The notes under the pieces: generated by a model
Told to the model about the DNA's origin: nothing
Databases searched by the model: none
What the model saw: the letters and a program-made list of their open reading frames with translations, nothing else
Made by a program: the position numbers and the translations under genes
Assembly: GCA_900555855.1 (NCBI GenBank)
Contig: USML01000070.1
Coordinates: 1-9,934 of the forward strand
Length of the DNA: 9,934 nucleotides
DNA from: an uncultured Eubacteriales bacterium
Lineage (GTDB): Bacteria; Bacillota; Clostridia; Oscillospirales; Butyricicoccaceae
Direction of reading: 5' to 3'
Part shown: positions 1-6,776 of the stretch, one piece after another
Numbering within the stretch: position 1 is the stretch's first letter
How the letters are laid out: each line of letters begins with the position of its first letter

Positions 1-2
1 CC

Positions 3-341
3 AGCCTCTATGCGCTGGAATTTTCCGTCTATGCGCCCTCGCCGCTGACCTTCGTCAGCCCGGCGAGCGACGCGCCTGTGGAGGACGGCTGGATCTATCT
101 GGAGGATCCGGCGGAGCTGGCGCTGCTGATCCCGGCGCTGCGGCAGGATATGCTGACGCACGGACTGGGCAGCTGGCGGCCGGACTGGACGGAGAAGGAC
201 GCCTACCTGACCGTTTATCTCTGCGGGACCGAAACGGGGACGGAGCTGCTGACGGCCTACGAGCCGTCGGAGCTTTTGGAGACGCTGGCCGCGCTGCGGC
301 AGCTGGGATATTTGAAGGAAGAAGGTATGAGCCATGACTGA
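3..341 (+). CDS. C-terminal fragment of unrecognised protein, 5' end outside window
   Basis: The frame is open from base 3 to a TGA at 339-341, giving 112 residues. An internal GTG at 78 could be taken as a start, but reading through it in frame to the left edge gives ordinary protein sequence (SLYALEFSVYAPSPLTF...), so this is the tail of a longer gene. The segment is soluble-looking, acidic and Leu-rich, with no membrane helix. Its layout has an acidic 'LEDPAELALLIPAL' stretch, a beta-like 'LTVYLCG' stretch, then 'LLETLAALRQLG'. This loosely recalls the extracytoplasmic C-terminal domain (DUF6449-like) of some clostridial ABC permeases, but that is only a pattern memory. The stop overlaps the start of the amidase gene by 8 nt, so the two are co-transcribed and probably translationally coupled. 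Function not assigned. Confidence 0.75.
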   Translation, partial: SLYALEFSVYAPSPLTFVSPASDAPVEDGWIYLEDPAELALLIPALRQDMLTHGLGSWRPDWTEKDAYLTVYLCGTETGTELLTAYEPSELLETLAALRQLGYLKEEGMSHD

Positions 342-1050
342 ACAAAACCCGCCCCGCCGGAGAGCGCCGAAGAAGAGCCGGGCCGCGCTGCTGCTGGCGG
401 CCACGCTGCTGGTGTTTCTGGCGGCAGGGCTGCTGGTCCTGAAGCTGCGCGGCGCGCTGCCGGGCGGCGATCGGGAGGCTTTTCAGGTGCCGGAGCAGAT
501 CGTCATCTGTCTGGACGCAGGCCACGGCGATACCGATGCCGGCGCCGTCAACGGAGACCGGCTGGAAAAGGACGATAATCTCCGCATTGCGCTGGCCGTG
601 CGGGACAAGCTGGAGGCCGCCGGATCGGAGCGGCTCACCGTTTTGATGACCCGGACGGACGATACCTTCCTGGAGCTGCAGCAGCGGGTGGATCTGGCCA
701 ACGAAAACGGCGCCACCCTGTTCGTCTCCCTCCACCGCAACAGCGGCGGCGGAAAGGGCGTGGAGGTCTGGACCTCCAGCCTGAAGGAAAAGGCGGAGTG
801 CCGTCTGGCGCAGTATATCATGGACGGGCTGGAGCAGGCCGGCGTGCAGAAGGTCCGGGGCGTGAAGCACGGGACCGCCGGCAACCCGGCTGTCAGCTAC
901 ACCGTGGTTGGCCGCACGGAGATGCCCGCCTGTCTGGTGGAGCTGGGCTTCATCGACAACGATGAGGACAACGCCCTGCTGGACAGCCATTGGGACGCCT
1001 ACGCGCAGGCCATCGCCGACGGGATCCTGAAGATGGTGGAGCTGAAATGA
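334..1050 (+). CDS. N-acetylmuramoyl-L-alanine amidase (Amidase_3), membrane-anchored
   Basis: This is a 238-residue zinc amidase that cleaves the amide bond between N-acetylmuramic acid and the stem peptide of peptidoglycan, outside the membrane. A basic N-terminus (PPRRRAPKKSR) is followed by one hydrophobic helix, about residues 17-37, acting as uncleaved anchor or signal peptide. The Amidase_3 domain covers about 55-236. The zinc ligands and catalytic residues are visible: H64 in DAGHG, E78 in RLEKD, H134 in SLHRNS, and E203 in VELGF. Family-typical MTRTDD (105-110) and RVDLAN (118-123) are also present. The start at 334 is preceded by a GGAAGAAGG ribosome site. The size is close to that of the sporulation amidase CwlD, but the 'HRNS...GVEVW' pattern also occurs in general autolysins, so a sporulation role is only possible. 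The gene is coupled to the VanZ gene downstream by an ATGA overlap. Confidence 0.93.
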   Translation: MTEQNPPRRRAPKKSRAALLLAATLLVFLAAGLLVLKLRGALPGGDREAFQVPEQIVICLDAGHGDTDAGAVNGDRLEKDDNLRIALAVRDKLEAAGSERLTVLMTRTDDTFLELQQRVDLANENGATLFVSLHRNSGGGKGVEVWTSSLKEKAECRLAQYIMDGLEQAGVQKVRGVKHGTAGNPAVSYTVVGRTEMPACLVELGFIDNDEDNALLDSHWDAYAQAIADGILKMVELK

Positions 1051-1628
1051 CCGCCGTTCTGGCCTATCTGCAGGATATGGGCGGCTATATGCTGCTGGCG
1101 CTGCCTGTCTGGCTGACAGTGCGGACGCTTTTTCTGCTGAGCCGGCACGAAAGGCCCCGCTGGGGACGGGAGCTGGGGATGGCGGTCTTTGCGCTGTATT
1201 GCGCAGGGCTTTTTTCCCAGACGCTGCTGCCCGCCGGGCTGGTCTGGCCCGCGCCGCGGGCGGCGCTGGAAGCGGCGCTGCGCCGGTGGCACACCGGTCA
1301 GGGCATCAACCTGCTCCCGCTGGATACCGTCCGGCGCTTCTGGCGCTATGGCAGCCAGCAGCAGCTGCTGGTCAATCTGGCGGGCAATGTGGCGGTGTTC
1401 GTGCCGCTGGGGCTGCTGCCGCCCGCCTTGTGGCGGGGCCTGCGGCGGCTTTGGAAAGCAACGCTGCTCTGCTGCGTCTGCTCCTGCCTGATCGAGTTTT
1501 TCCAGCTGTTTATCGGCCGCAGCGTGGATGTGGACGATGTGATCCTCAACACGCTGGGCGGCGTTTTGGGCTATCTGCTCTTTGCCCTGCTTTGGGCGCT
1601 GTTTTCCAGAAGGAAGGCCCGCTCCTGA
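1047..1628 (+). CDS. VanZ-family membrane protein
   Basis: This is a 193-residue integral membrane protein of the VanZ family (named for the teicoplanin-resistance accessory protein; biochemical role unknown). The ATG at 1047 overlaps the amidase stop as ATGA, and is preferred to a frame extension back to 990 that would lie inside the amidase gene. Hydrophobic segments lie at about 10-30, 43-63, 108-128, 136-156 and 168-187. Family hallmarks are the NLLPL motif near 87-91, 'NLAGNVAVFVPLG' around 109-121, an E-x-x-Q-L-F segment near 150-155, and 'DVDDVILNTLGG' around 161-172. The loop between the second and third segments faces the cell envelope in models of the family. Co-transcription with a peptidoglycan amidase fits a cell-envelope or glycopeptide-tolerance role, but the sequence shows no van resistance cluster around it. 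The last gene of this operon; the terminator follows 15 nt after the stop. Confidence 0.9.
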   Translation: MTAVLAYLQDMGGYMLLALPVWLTVRTLFLLSRHERPRWGRELGMAVFALYCAGLFSQTLLPAGLVWPAPRAALEAALRRWHTGQGINLLPLDTVRRFWRYGSQQQLLVNLAGNVAVFVPLGLLPPALWRGLRRLWKATLLCCVCSCLIEFFQLFIGRSVDVDDVILNTLGGVLGYLLFALLWALFSRRKARS

Positions 1629-1643
1629 CGGTTTGCGCATAAT

Positions 1644-1682
1644 AAAAGCTTCCCTCCGCTTCTGCGGCAGAGGGAAGCTTTT
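1644..1682. terminator. Bidirectional intrinsic terminator
   Basis: A perfect 13-bp inverted repeat pairs AAAAGCTTCCCTC (1644-1656) with GAGGGAAGCTTTT (1670-1682) around a 13-nt loop that itself contains a small CGC/GCG pairing. A T-run follows on the + strand, and the A-run at the left arm gives a T-run on the - strand. It sits between the convergent VanZ (+) and MATE (-) genes and can end both transcripts. Confidence 0.93.
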
Positions 1683-1700
1683 TTCTTTGTCTGTTTTGGC

Positions 1701-3095
1701 TCAGGCCGCCTGGGGCGCGTCCTCCGGCTCCGGCGGCAGCAGCTTCTGGATCTTGCGGAAGGCCAGCACAAAGAAGGTCAAATGGGCCGCGAAGGTCAGC
1801 AGCCAAGAGATGGGATAGGAGATATAAACGCTCTCCAGCGTGCGCTCCGCCCGGAACACGGTCTGGATCCAGATGATGCGCATGACGCAGGAGCCCAGAA
1901 GGGCGATGGTCGTGGGCAGCCAGGATTTTCCCAGCCCGCGCAGACCGCCGCAGGCCACCTCCATCAGGCCGCAGAGGAAATAAGGCGCGCAGAGGAAGCG
2001 CATGCGGGTCTTGCCCACGGCGATGATCTGCTCCCGCAGGCCCTCGCTGTCGGAGGCATAGATGCCCAGCAGGGTATGTCCGCAGAAATAGGCCGTCAGC
2101 CCCAGCACCAGCCCCACCACGCTCACCAGCACCAGGCAGATGGCCATAATGCGGCGGATGCGGCTGGGCTTGCCCGCGCCAAGATTCTGGCTGACGAAGG
2201 TGATGGTGGCCTGATAGACGGCGTTCATCGCCACATAGACGAAGCCCTCCACATTGGCCGCGGCGGAGTTGCCCGCCATGACGGTGGAGCCGAAGGAGTT
2301 CACCGAGGACTGGATGATCACATTGGACAGGGAAAACAGCGTCCCCTGCAGGCCCGCCGGCAGACCGATCCGGACCATCTCCAGCAGCTTGTCCTTATAA
2401 AGCCGGATCTCCCGCAGCACCAGACGGCAGCAGTCCAGCCGCCGGGTCAGGCAGAGGACCACCAGCACAAAGGAGATCAGCTGGGAGGTGATGGTGGCCA
2501 GAGCCACGCCGGCCACATCCATCTTGAACACGATCACCGTCACCAGATTGAGCACCACATTGACCAGACCGGCGGCGGAAAGGATATACAGCGGGCGCTT
2601 GGTATCGCCCACGGCCCGCAGCACCGCCGCGCCGAAGTTGTAGCCGATATTGAAGGGCATGCCGCAGAAATAGATCTTCAGATACAGGGAGGCCAGGGGG
2701 AGCACATCCTCCGGCGAATCCATCAGCCGCAGGAGCGGCGTGGAAAAGATCAGGCCGATGACGCCCGCCGCCAGACCGATGAGCAGACTGGCGCCCATGG
2801 TGCAGTGGACCGTCTCGGAGACGGCCTTTTCATTGCGCGCGCCGTAATACCGGGCCACCAGCACATTGCAGCCCACGGAAACGCCGATGAACAGATTGAT
2901 GAGCAGGTTGACCAGCGCGCCGGTGGAGCCCACCGCCGCCAGAGAAGCTGCGCCGGAAAATTTGCCCACCACGATTACATCCGCCGCGTTATACAGCAGC
3001 TGCAGCATGCCGGAAAGCATCAGCGGCACCGCAAAACGGATGATCTTGCCCGTCAGCGGCCCGTTTACCATATCCATATTCGTTTGCTTTGCCAT
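1701..3095 (-). CDS. MATE family multidrug/toxin efflux transporter
   Basis: This is a 464-residue inner-membrane antiporter of the MATE family (MOP superfamily), which exports cationic drugs or metabolites using a Na+ or H+ gradient. The length and roughly twelve hydrophobic segments match the family, arranged as two homologous halves. Family marks seen are 'YNAADVIVVGKFSG' (35-48) in the first helix pair, 'YNFGAAVLRAVGDTKRPLY' (152-170) ending the first half, and 'ACGGLRGLGKSWLPT' (381-395) as the matching point of the second half. The start ATG is preceded by a GGGAGGAG ribosome site at a good distance. It lies 27 nt downstream of the CNNM/CorC gene on the same strand, so the two are very likely co-transcribed. 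The substrate cannot be inferred. Confidence 0.95.
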   Translation of the reverse strand: MAKQTNMDMVNGPLTGKIIRFAVPLMLSGMLQLLYNAADVIVVGKFSGAASLAAVGSTGALVNLLINLFIGVSVGCNVLVARYYGARNEKAVSETVHCTMGASLLIGLAAGVIGLIFSTPLLRLMDSPEDVLPLASLYLKIYFCGMPFNIGYNFGAAVLRAVGDTKRPLYILSAAGLVNVVLNLVTVIVFKMDVAGVALATITSQLISFVLVVLCLTRRLDCCRLVLREIRLYKDKLLEMVRIGLPAGLQGTLFSLSNVIIQSSVNSFGSTVMAGNSAAANVEGFVYVAMNAVYQATITFVSQNLGAGKPSRIRRIMAICLVLVSVVGLVLGLTAYFCGHTLLGIYASDSEGLREQIIAVGKTRMRFLCAPYFLCGLMEVACGGLRGLGKSWLPTTIALLGSCVMRIIWIQTVFRAERTLESVYISYPISWLLTFAAHLTFFVLAFRKIQKLLPPEPEDAPQAA

Positions 3096-3122
3096 AACTC
3101 TCCTCCCGGGAAGGGCCCGGTC

Positions 3123-4442
3123 TTATTCCTCCTCCGGCTCCGGCTGGGGCAGCCTGCTCACCAGCGTCCACTCCACCCGGTGGTTCCGGATCTCCTGCAC
3201 CTTGATGTGCATCCCCAGGGCCTCCACCTCCGGATGGGAGCCGTCCTGCGGGATGACGGAAAGCCGGCTGAACACCAGCCCGCCCAGCGTCTCGTATTCG
3301 TCGTCGTCCTCCTCGGGCAGGGGCAGGTCCAGCGCCTCCGCCACATCCTCCAGCTCCGCAGAGCCGGCGATGCGCCAGAGATTTTCGCCCACCTTGGAGA
3401 TCTCCTGCTCCTCCTCGGAATCGAACTCGTCGTAGATCTCGCCCACCAGCTGCTCCAGCAGGTCCTCCATGGTCACCAGACCGGAGGTCCCGCCGTATTC
3501 ATCCACGACGATGGCCATATGGACCTTTTTCTGCTGCATATCCCGGAAAAGCACATCGGCCTTGACGGATTCCGGCACGAAATGGGCCGGGCGCAGCAGC
3601 TCCTGCACAGGACGGGGCTCCGCCTGCTGGGCGTTGAGCAGATAATCCCGGGTGCTCAGGATGCCGATGATATCGTCCATATCCTCCCCGCACATGGGGA
3701 AGCGGGAAAGGCCGCTCTCCCGGATGGTCTTCAGGATCTCCTCCCCCGTATCCTCCAGCCAGAGGACGGTCATGTCCGTGCGGTGGACCATGATCTCCTC
3801 CGCGGTGATGTCGTCAAACTCAAAGATGTTCTCGATCAGCTCTTTTTCGCCGCTCTGGATGGCGCCGCTCTCCTCGCCGTTTTCCACCATCAGGCGGATC
3901 TCATCCTCGCTGACTTCCTCCAGCTGGGCCTTGGGATTGACGCCGAACAGCCGCAGCACCAGCCCCGCCAGCCAAAGCAGGGCGGCGGCGATGGGATGCA
4001 GCAGGCGGGAAAGCAGCAGCGCGAAGCCGAAGGTCCCTCTGGCGGCCTTTTCCGGCCGGTGCCAGGCGTAGCGCTCCGGCGCAAAATCGCACAGAGCGAT
4101 GGCCAGCAGCACCAGCACGATCCAGCTGGCCGCCGCAGCCACAGAGCGCCAGACGCCCTCCGGCGGCAGCTGGGCAAGCTTATGCACCAGCTGTCTGGTC
4201 AGCGGATTGGAGACAGCAAAAAAACCGAATCCCACTGTGCCCACGCGCAAGGCGGCACAGAAGTCATCCGGCTCCTGAACGACAGGCAGCAGCCTAGCTG
4301 CCTTTTTATCGCCGTCTTCCGAAGCACGGGCCAGCTTGCTCTCGCTGCATTCGCGGACAGCGCTGCCGGCCAGGGAACAGAATACGGCCAGAAAAACAAA
4401 GATACACTCGACGAAGATCCATCGTCCAACCGGGTCAGACAA
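3123..4442 (-). CDS. CNNM/CorC-type transporter with paired CBS domains (hemolysin family)
   Basis: The 439-residue protein has a CNNM (DUF21) membrane domain at about 1-170 with hydrophobic segments near 8-28, 62-80, 101-120 and 138-166. Two CBS domains follow at about 213-335, including the hallmark '[19 protein letters not shown]' (314-332). A CorC_HlyC domain lies at about 350-430. Family members are linked to Mg2+/Co2+ efflux or homeostasis, with adenine nucleotides sensed by the CBS pair; 'hemolysin' is a historical name. The membrane domain is divergent: the usual G-E-x-x-P-K motif reads C118-D-F-A-P-E123, and the N-terminal S-x-x-E-T-A motif reads S23-L-A-G-S-A. Start is TTG (see separate site). 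The C-terminus is very acidic. The gene precedes the MATE gene. Metal transport is likely, but specificity is unknown. Confidence 0.9.
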   Translation of the reverse strand: MSDPVGRWIFVECIFVFLAVFCSLAGSAVRECSESKLARASEDGDKKAARLLPVVQEPDDFCAALRVGTVGFGFFAVSNPLTRQLVHKLAQLPPEGVWRSVAAAASWIVLVLLAIALCDFAPERYAWHRPEKAARGTFGFALLLSRLLHPIAAALLWLAGLVLRLFGVNPKAQLEEVSEDEIRLMVENGEESGAIQSGEKELIENIFEFDDITAEEIMVHRTDMTVLWLEDTGEEILKTIRESGLSRFPMCGEDMDDIIGILSTRDYLLNAQQAEPRPVQELLRPAHFVPESVKADVLFRDMQQKKVHMAIVVDEYGGTSGLVTMEDLLEQLVGEIYDEFDSEEEQEISKVGENLWRIAGSAELEDVAEALDLPLPEEDDDEYETLGGLVFSRLSVIPQDGSHPEVEALGMHIKVQEIRNHRVEWTLVSRLPQPEPEEE

Positions 4443-4456
4443 GGTGATTCCCCCTT
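4440..4456 (-). promoter_or_regulatory. Ribosome binding site fixing a TTG start for the CNNM gene
   Basis: On the - strand AAGGGGG (bases 4450-4456) stands 7 nt before a TTG codon (4440-4442). No ATG or GTG start is available in frame before residue 184, and the N-terminal membrane domain would be lost without this TTG. The rare start codon is therefore well supported and may lower translation. Confidence 0.75.
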
Positions 4457-4554
4457 AAAATAATAAAATATTGCCTTCTATTGCCCTGCCTGCGCAGAGC
4501 ATATTGCAAGCTTATCACATCCCGGGGCGGTTTGCAATGCCTTCCGCGGGAAAA

Positions 4555-5256
4555 TCAGCAGCAAAAGCCGCCCCTGCAGAAAAATCCGCAGCAGAGATTG
4601 GCCAGGCAGAGACTGGCGCAGTAGCGGCTCATGCCGCCCATATCGGTGTAGCCGCCGGCCTGATGGTAGGCGCTGCCGCCCCGCTCCAGCCGATCCAGAC
4701 AGGTCTCGTATTCCGCGTTGCCCGGTTCCATGGCGCAGGCCCTCCGGGCGTGCTCCAGCCCTGCCACCCGGTTGCCCAGGCCGCAGTTGGCCAGCGCGCT
4801 GTAATAATACCAGCGGGCCGTCCGCTCCGGGATGTTGGACAGCACATAGAGCGCCTCCTGATAGTGCCGGGCGGCGATATAGTTTCGGGCGGCCCGGAGC
4901 TGATCGGTGTCCTCCGGATCCGGCTGGGCCTGGCCCGTCTGGTGGAAGCCGGTGAAGGGATCCCAGGTATAGGTCTGCCAGCCGCTGAAATCGCCATAGC
5001 CGCCGTAGCCGGTACTCTGGCTGCCGTAGCCGCCATAGCCGGCGCTCTGCCCGGCAGAGCCATAGCCGGCGGGGCCGGTATCGCCGTTTTTGATGGCGTC
5101 GTAGGCGGCGTTGATCTCCTTCATTTTCTGTTCGGCGTTTTTGTCGCCGGGGTTCACATCGGGGTGATATTTTTTCGCCAGCTCCCGATAGGCTTTTTTG
5201 ATCTCCTCATCGGTGGCGTTTCGGCTGACGCCCAACACGGCATAGGGGTCGTTCAT
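4555..5256 (-). CDS. J-domain co-chaperone-like protein with Gly/Tyr linker, TPR-like region and Cys-rich tail
   Basis: The 233-residue protein opens with a complete J domain (1-57): '[21 protein letters not shown]' type helix I/II, the HPD tripeptide at 31-33, and helix III. Such domains stimulate the ATPase of a DnaK/Hsp70 partner. There is no DnaJ zinc-finger or C-terminal substrate domain, so this is a type III J protein, not DnaJ. A Gly/Tyr-rich linker (61-92) has repeated GYGGYG units. A helical, TPR-like section (117-192) has '[28 protein letters not shown]'-type packing and would bind a client or partner. The last 21 residues hold seven cysteines (213, 217, 222, 223, 227, 232, 233), and the protein ends in Cys-Cys. 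An AAAGGAGG site precedes the ATG by 7 nt. It lies 33 nt downstream of the DUF5685 gene. Confidence 0.92.
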   Translation of the reverse strand: MNDPYAVLGVSRNATDEEIKKAYRELAKKYHPDVNPGDKNAEQKMKEINAAYDAIKNGDTGPAGYGSAGQSAGYGGYGSQSTGYGGYGDFSGWQTYTWDPFTGFHQTGQAQPDPEDTDQLRAARNYIAARHYQEALYVLSNIPERTARWYYYSALANCGLGNRVAGLEHARRACAMEPGNAEYETCLDRLERGGSAYHQAGGYTDMGGMSRYCASLCLANLCCGFFCRGGFCC

Positions 5257-5289
5257 CAGGCAGCCTCCTTTCCTTCGGCCGGGGGCCGG

Positions 5290-6153
5290 TCATTGCTGCC
5301 GGGGCTGGGGCTGCTTCCCGGCTTTTTTCTGCTGCTCCTGCCGGAGCCTGGCCTGGTGATACCGGCTCCACATCCCGTGGTACAGGATATTTTTCAGGAT
5401 GCCCGCATCCCGGACCAGGGGCAGACGCTCGAAGCTCCCGGCGCACTGGCCCGCCAGCATCAGCAGCATGGGCTCATATTCCGCCAGGGGCCTTGGCTCC
5501 TTCCAGAGGGCCAGAAGCGGATTGTAGCGGTGCTTCCGCAGATCCTTTTCCAGATCCACGCAGGCATCCTGCAGATAGACGAACTCACCCAGCGCAAAGG
5601 CCATCTGCTCCACGGTCTCCGTCCAGCGGTCATCCCGCCAGTGGAACACCTCCGCCATCAGGCGGCCGCAGCAGGCGGCGGCCCGGTCTGGCACATCGTC
5701 GTTTTCCCGTTCCAGCCGGGCAAGCTCTGCCAGCTCCCGCTCCATGCCCCGGCACTGGCGGGGCCAGCGGTTTTTCACCTGGGCATAAGCGCCCCGCAGC
5801 TGGCGGGCGAGCTGTTTTTTGATGGGATCGCCCTCATCCTGCCAGTCATCCTGCAGCTTGTGGTAGACCAGCGCCACATTCATATCCGCGGCGTAATCCG
5901 TCAGCTCACAGCGCCACCAGCTCTGCTTTTTCAGCGGATGGGGCGGGCAGCAGCTCTCCCCGCAGGTCTCCTCCGGCTCATAGAGGGAGGCCAGCAGCAG
6001 GATCAGAAAGGTCATATCATAATGAAGGGCCAGCCGGCTCAGCTGGCCGTGCCGCTCCTTCAGCGAGCGACAAAGGCCGCAGTAGCAGGCCCGGTAGCGG
6101 GCGAGCTCCTCCGGAGAAAGGCCCTCCTTCCGGGCCACTACATATCCAAACAT
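5290..6153 (-). CDS. DUF5685 family protein
   Basis: This 287-residue protein starts with MFGYV followed by 'YRACYCGLCRSLKERHG' (20-36), and 'LSRLALHYDMTFL' (38-50), a pattern I recognise as DUF5685, a family of unknown function in Clostridia. The body is predicted all-helical. Cysteines form possible metal sites: C23/C25/C28 and C64/C68/C69/C82, the latter set flanking a P-x-H-P segment. Two Asp-rich motifs stand out: D102-D103-W-Q-D106, and D196-x3-D200-x3-D204 followed by a basic 'LRKHRYNPL' stretch. This resembles the two Mg2+-diphosphate-binding motifs of squalene/phytoene synthases; homology is an inference. A Lys/Gln-rich tail follows residue 265. The gene starts 3 nt after the stop of the zinc-ribbon gene and has only a weak ribosome site, so translation is probably coupled. 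It is followed by the J-domain gene. Confidence 0.88.
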   Translation of the reverse strand: MFGYVVARKEGLSPEELARYRACYCGLCRSLKERHGQLSRLALHYDMTFLILLLASLYEPEETCGESCCPPHPLKKQSWWRCELTDYAADMNVALVYHKLQDDWQDEGDPIKKQLARQLRGAYAQVKNRWPRQCRGMERELAELARLERENDDVPDRAAACCGRLMAEVFHWRDDRWTETVEQMAFALGEFVYLQDACVDLEKDLRKHRYNPLLALWKEPRPLAEYEPMLLMLAGQCAGSFERLPLVRDAGILKNILYHGMWSRYHQARLRQEQQKKAGKQPQPRQQ

Positions 6154-6156
6154 CGC

Positions 6157-6564
6157 TCAGCTCTTGCGGATAAAGCTCTCGCCACACTTGGGGCAGGTGA
6201 CGCGGATCCTTCCCTTGCCCTTGGGCACGCGGGTCGTGACGCCGCAGCCGGGGCATTTATAAAACCGGTAATACTTCTTCTGGCGCATCCGCTGCCGCCA
6301 GCCGCTGAGCCTGCCGGTGAGACGGTAGCGCAGAGTCAGGTACGCGCTGTTTTCCGCCCGGCGGCGGTCCACCTTGCGGGAAAACATCCGATAGTAGTTC
6401 CAGGTGAGGCTGGTGAGCGTCAGCAGCCAGAACAGGATCCCCACAAGGCCGTTACGGATCAGGCAGGAGAGGATCAGCGTGACCATGGCAAGGCCCGTTA
6501 AAAACCGGCTCAGCTCGTCCACGCCATAGCGCCCTGCAAAAAACCTCTGCAGCCAACCCTTCAT
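6157..6564 (-). CDS. Small membrane protein with C-terminal zinc ribbon
   Basis: The 135-residue protein has two closely spaced hydrophobic segments (about 20-36 and 39-57) forming a hairpin in the membrane. A strongly basic cytoplasmic section (about 61-100) comes next, then a zinc ribbon with C104-P-G-C107 and C124-P-K-C127. The spacing and 'Y-K-C-P-x-C-G ... V-T-C-P-K-C-G' layout are typical of rubredoxin-like or zinc-ribbon structural folds that bind one zinc. No enzyme domain is seen, so it may be an anchor or adaptor. The ATG is preceded by AGGAGG at 8 nt. It is the first gene after a near-consensus promoter and heads the operon with the DUF5685 and J-domain genes. I do not recognise a named family. 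Confidence 0.88.
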   Translation of the reverse strand: MKGWLQRFFAGRYGVDELSRFLTGLAMVTLILSCLIRNGLVGILFWLLTLTSLTWNYYRMFSRKVDRRRAENSAYLTLRYRLTGRLSGWRQRMRQKKYYRFYKCPGCGVTTRVPKGKGRIRVTCPKCGESFIRKS

Positions 6565-6596
6565 AGATCGTTCCTCCTGTCATGCGGATCCCGGAT

Positions 6597-6614
6597 GCCG
6601 GGCGTCTGCCCGGC
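6597..6614 (-). other. 5'-UTR hairpin of the zinc-ribbon/DUF5685/J-domain operon
   Basis: A 7-bp perfect GC stem, GCCGGGC against GCCCGGC with a 4-nt loop, lies between the predicted transcript start (near 6626) and the ribosome site of the first gene. It may stabilise the leader. No riboswitch-like architecture was recognised, and the leader is only about 60 nt. Confidence 0.45.
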
Positions 6615-6632
6615 CATTTTTATAACATTGCT

Positions 6633-6661
6633 ATTCTAAGGCCTTTTTTCTCCGCTGTCAA
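6633..6661 (-). promoter_or_regulatory. Predicted sigma-A promoter of the zinc-ribbon/DUF5685/J-domain operon
   Basis: On the - strand a perfect -35 box TTGACA (6656-6661) is followed by a 17-nt spacer and a -10 box TAGAAT (6633-6638), one mismatch from consensus. An AT-rich stretch upstream (about 6662-6710) could act as an UP element. The promoter lies about 70 nt before the first start codon and just downstream of the terminator of the preceding gene, which is where a promoter is expected. Confidence 0.8.
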
Positions 6662-6723
6662 AATATCCGTTCCTGTTTTTACATATTATTTACGATTTTC
6701 TTAAGAATTGGACGCAGATCCGG

Positions 6724-6761
6724 ATAAAAAAACGGCAGGCCCCCGAAAAAAGGGCCTGCCG
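6724..6761 (-). terminator. Intrinsic terminator of the cytidylate-kinase-like gene
   Basis: On the - strand a perfect 10-bp stem (CGGCAGGCCC against GGGCCTGCCG, 6752-6761 and 6733-6742) with a 9-nt loop is followed by a run of seven T residues (complement of the A-run at 6726-6732). It begins 15 nt after the stop codon of the kinase-like gene and insulates the operon downstream. Confidence 0.93.
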
Positions 6762-6776
6762 AAGCAGTATTTTTGC

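Noticed and set aside
55..990. 311-codon - strand open frame opposite the amidase gene
   Set aside because: Low-complexity Pro/Arg/Ala/Gln translation and exact overlap with a well-supported amidase containing all catalytic residues.
990..1046. Upstream extension of the VanZ gene
   Set aside because: It lies inside the amidase coding region, whereas the ATG at 1047 gives a typical ATGA overlap and the normal family length.
4990..5075. Tandem-looking repeat of Gly/Tyr codons considered as a CRISPR or minisatellite
   Set aside because: The units are short and degenerate and encode the low-complexity linker of the J protein; no spacers of uniform length are present.
1782..6501. Two very long + strand open frames (893 codons at 1782-4463 and 676 codons at 4471-6501) antisense to the MATE, CNNM, J-domain, DUF5685 and zinc-ribbon genes
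   Set aside because: They are His/Gln/Arg-rich or Ala/Gly-rich without domain sense, run across gene boundaries of real opposite-strand genes with recognised motifs, and result from high-GC codon usage that removes stops in the antisense frame.
6597..6625. Hairpin followed by T-rich sequence read on the + strand, considered as a terminator
   Set aside because: No + strand gene precedes it; on the - strand it lies in the leader of the zinc-ribbon operon, where it is better seen as a leader hairpin.
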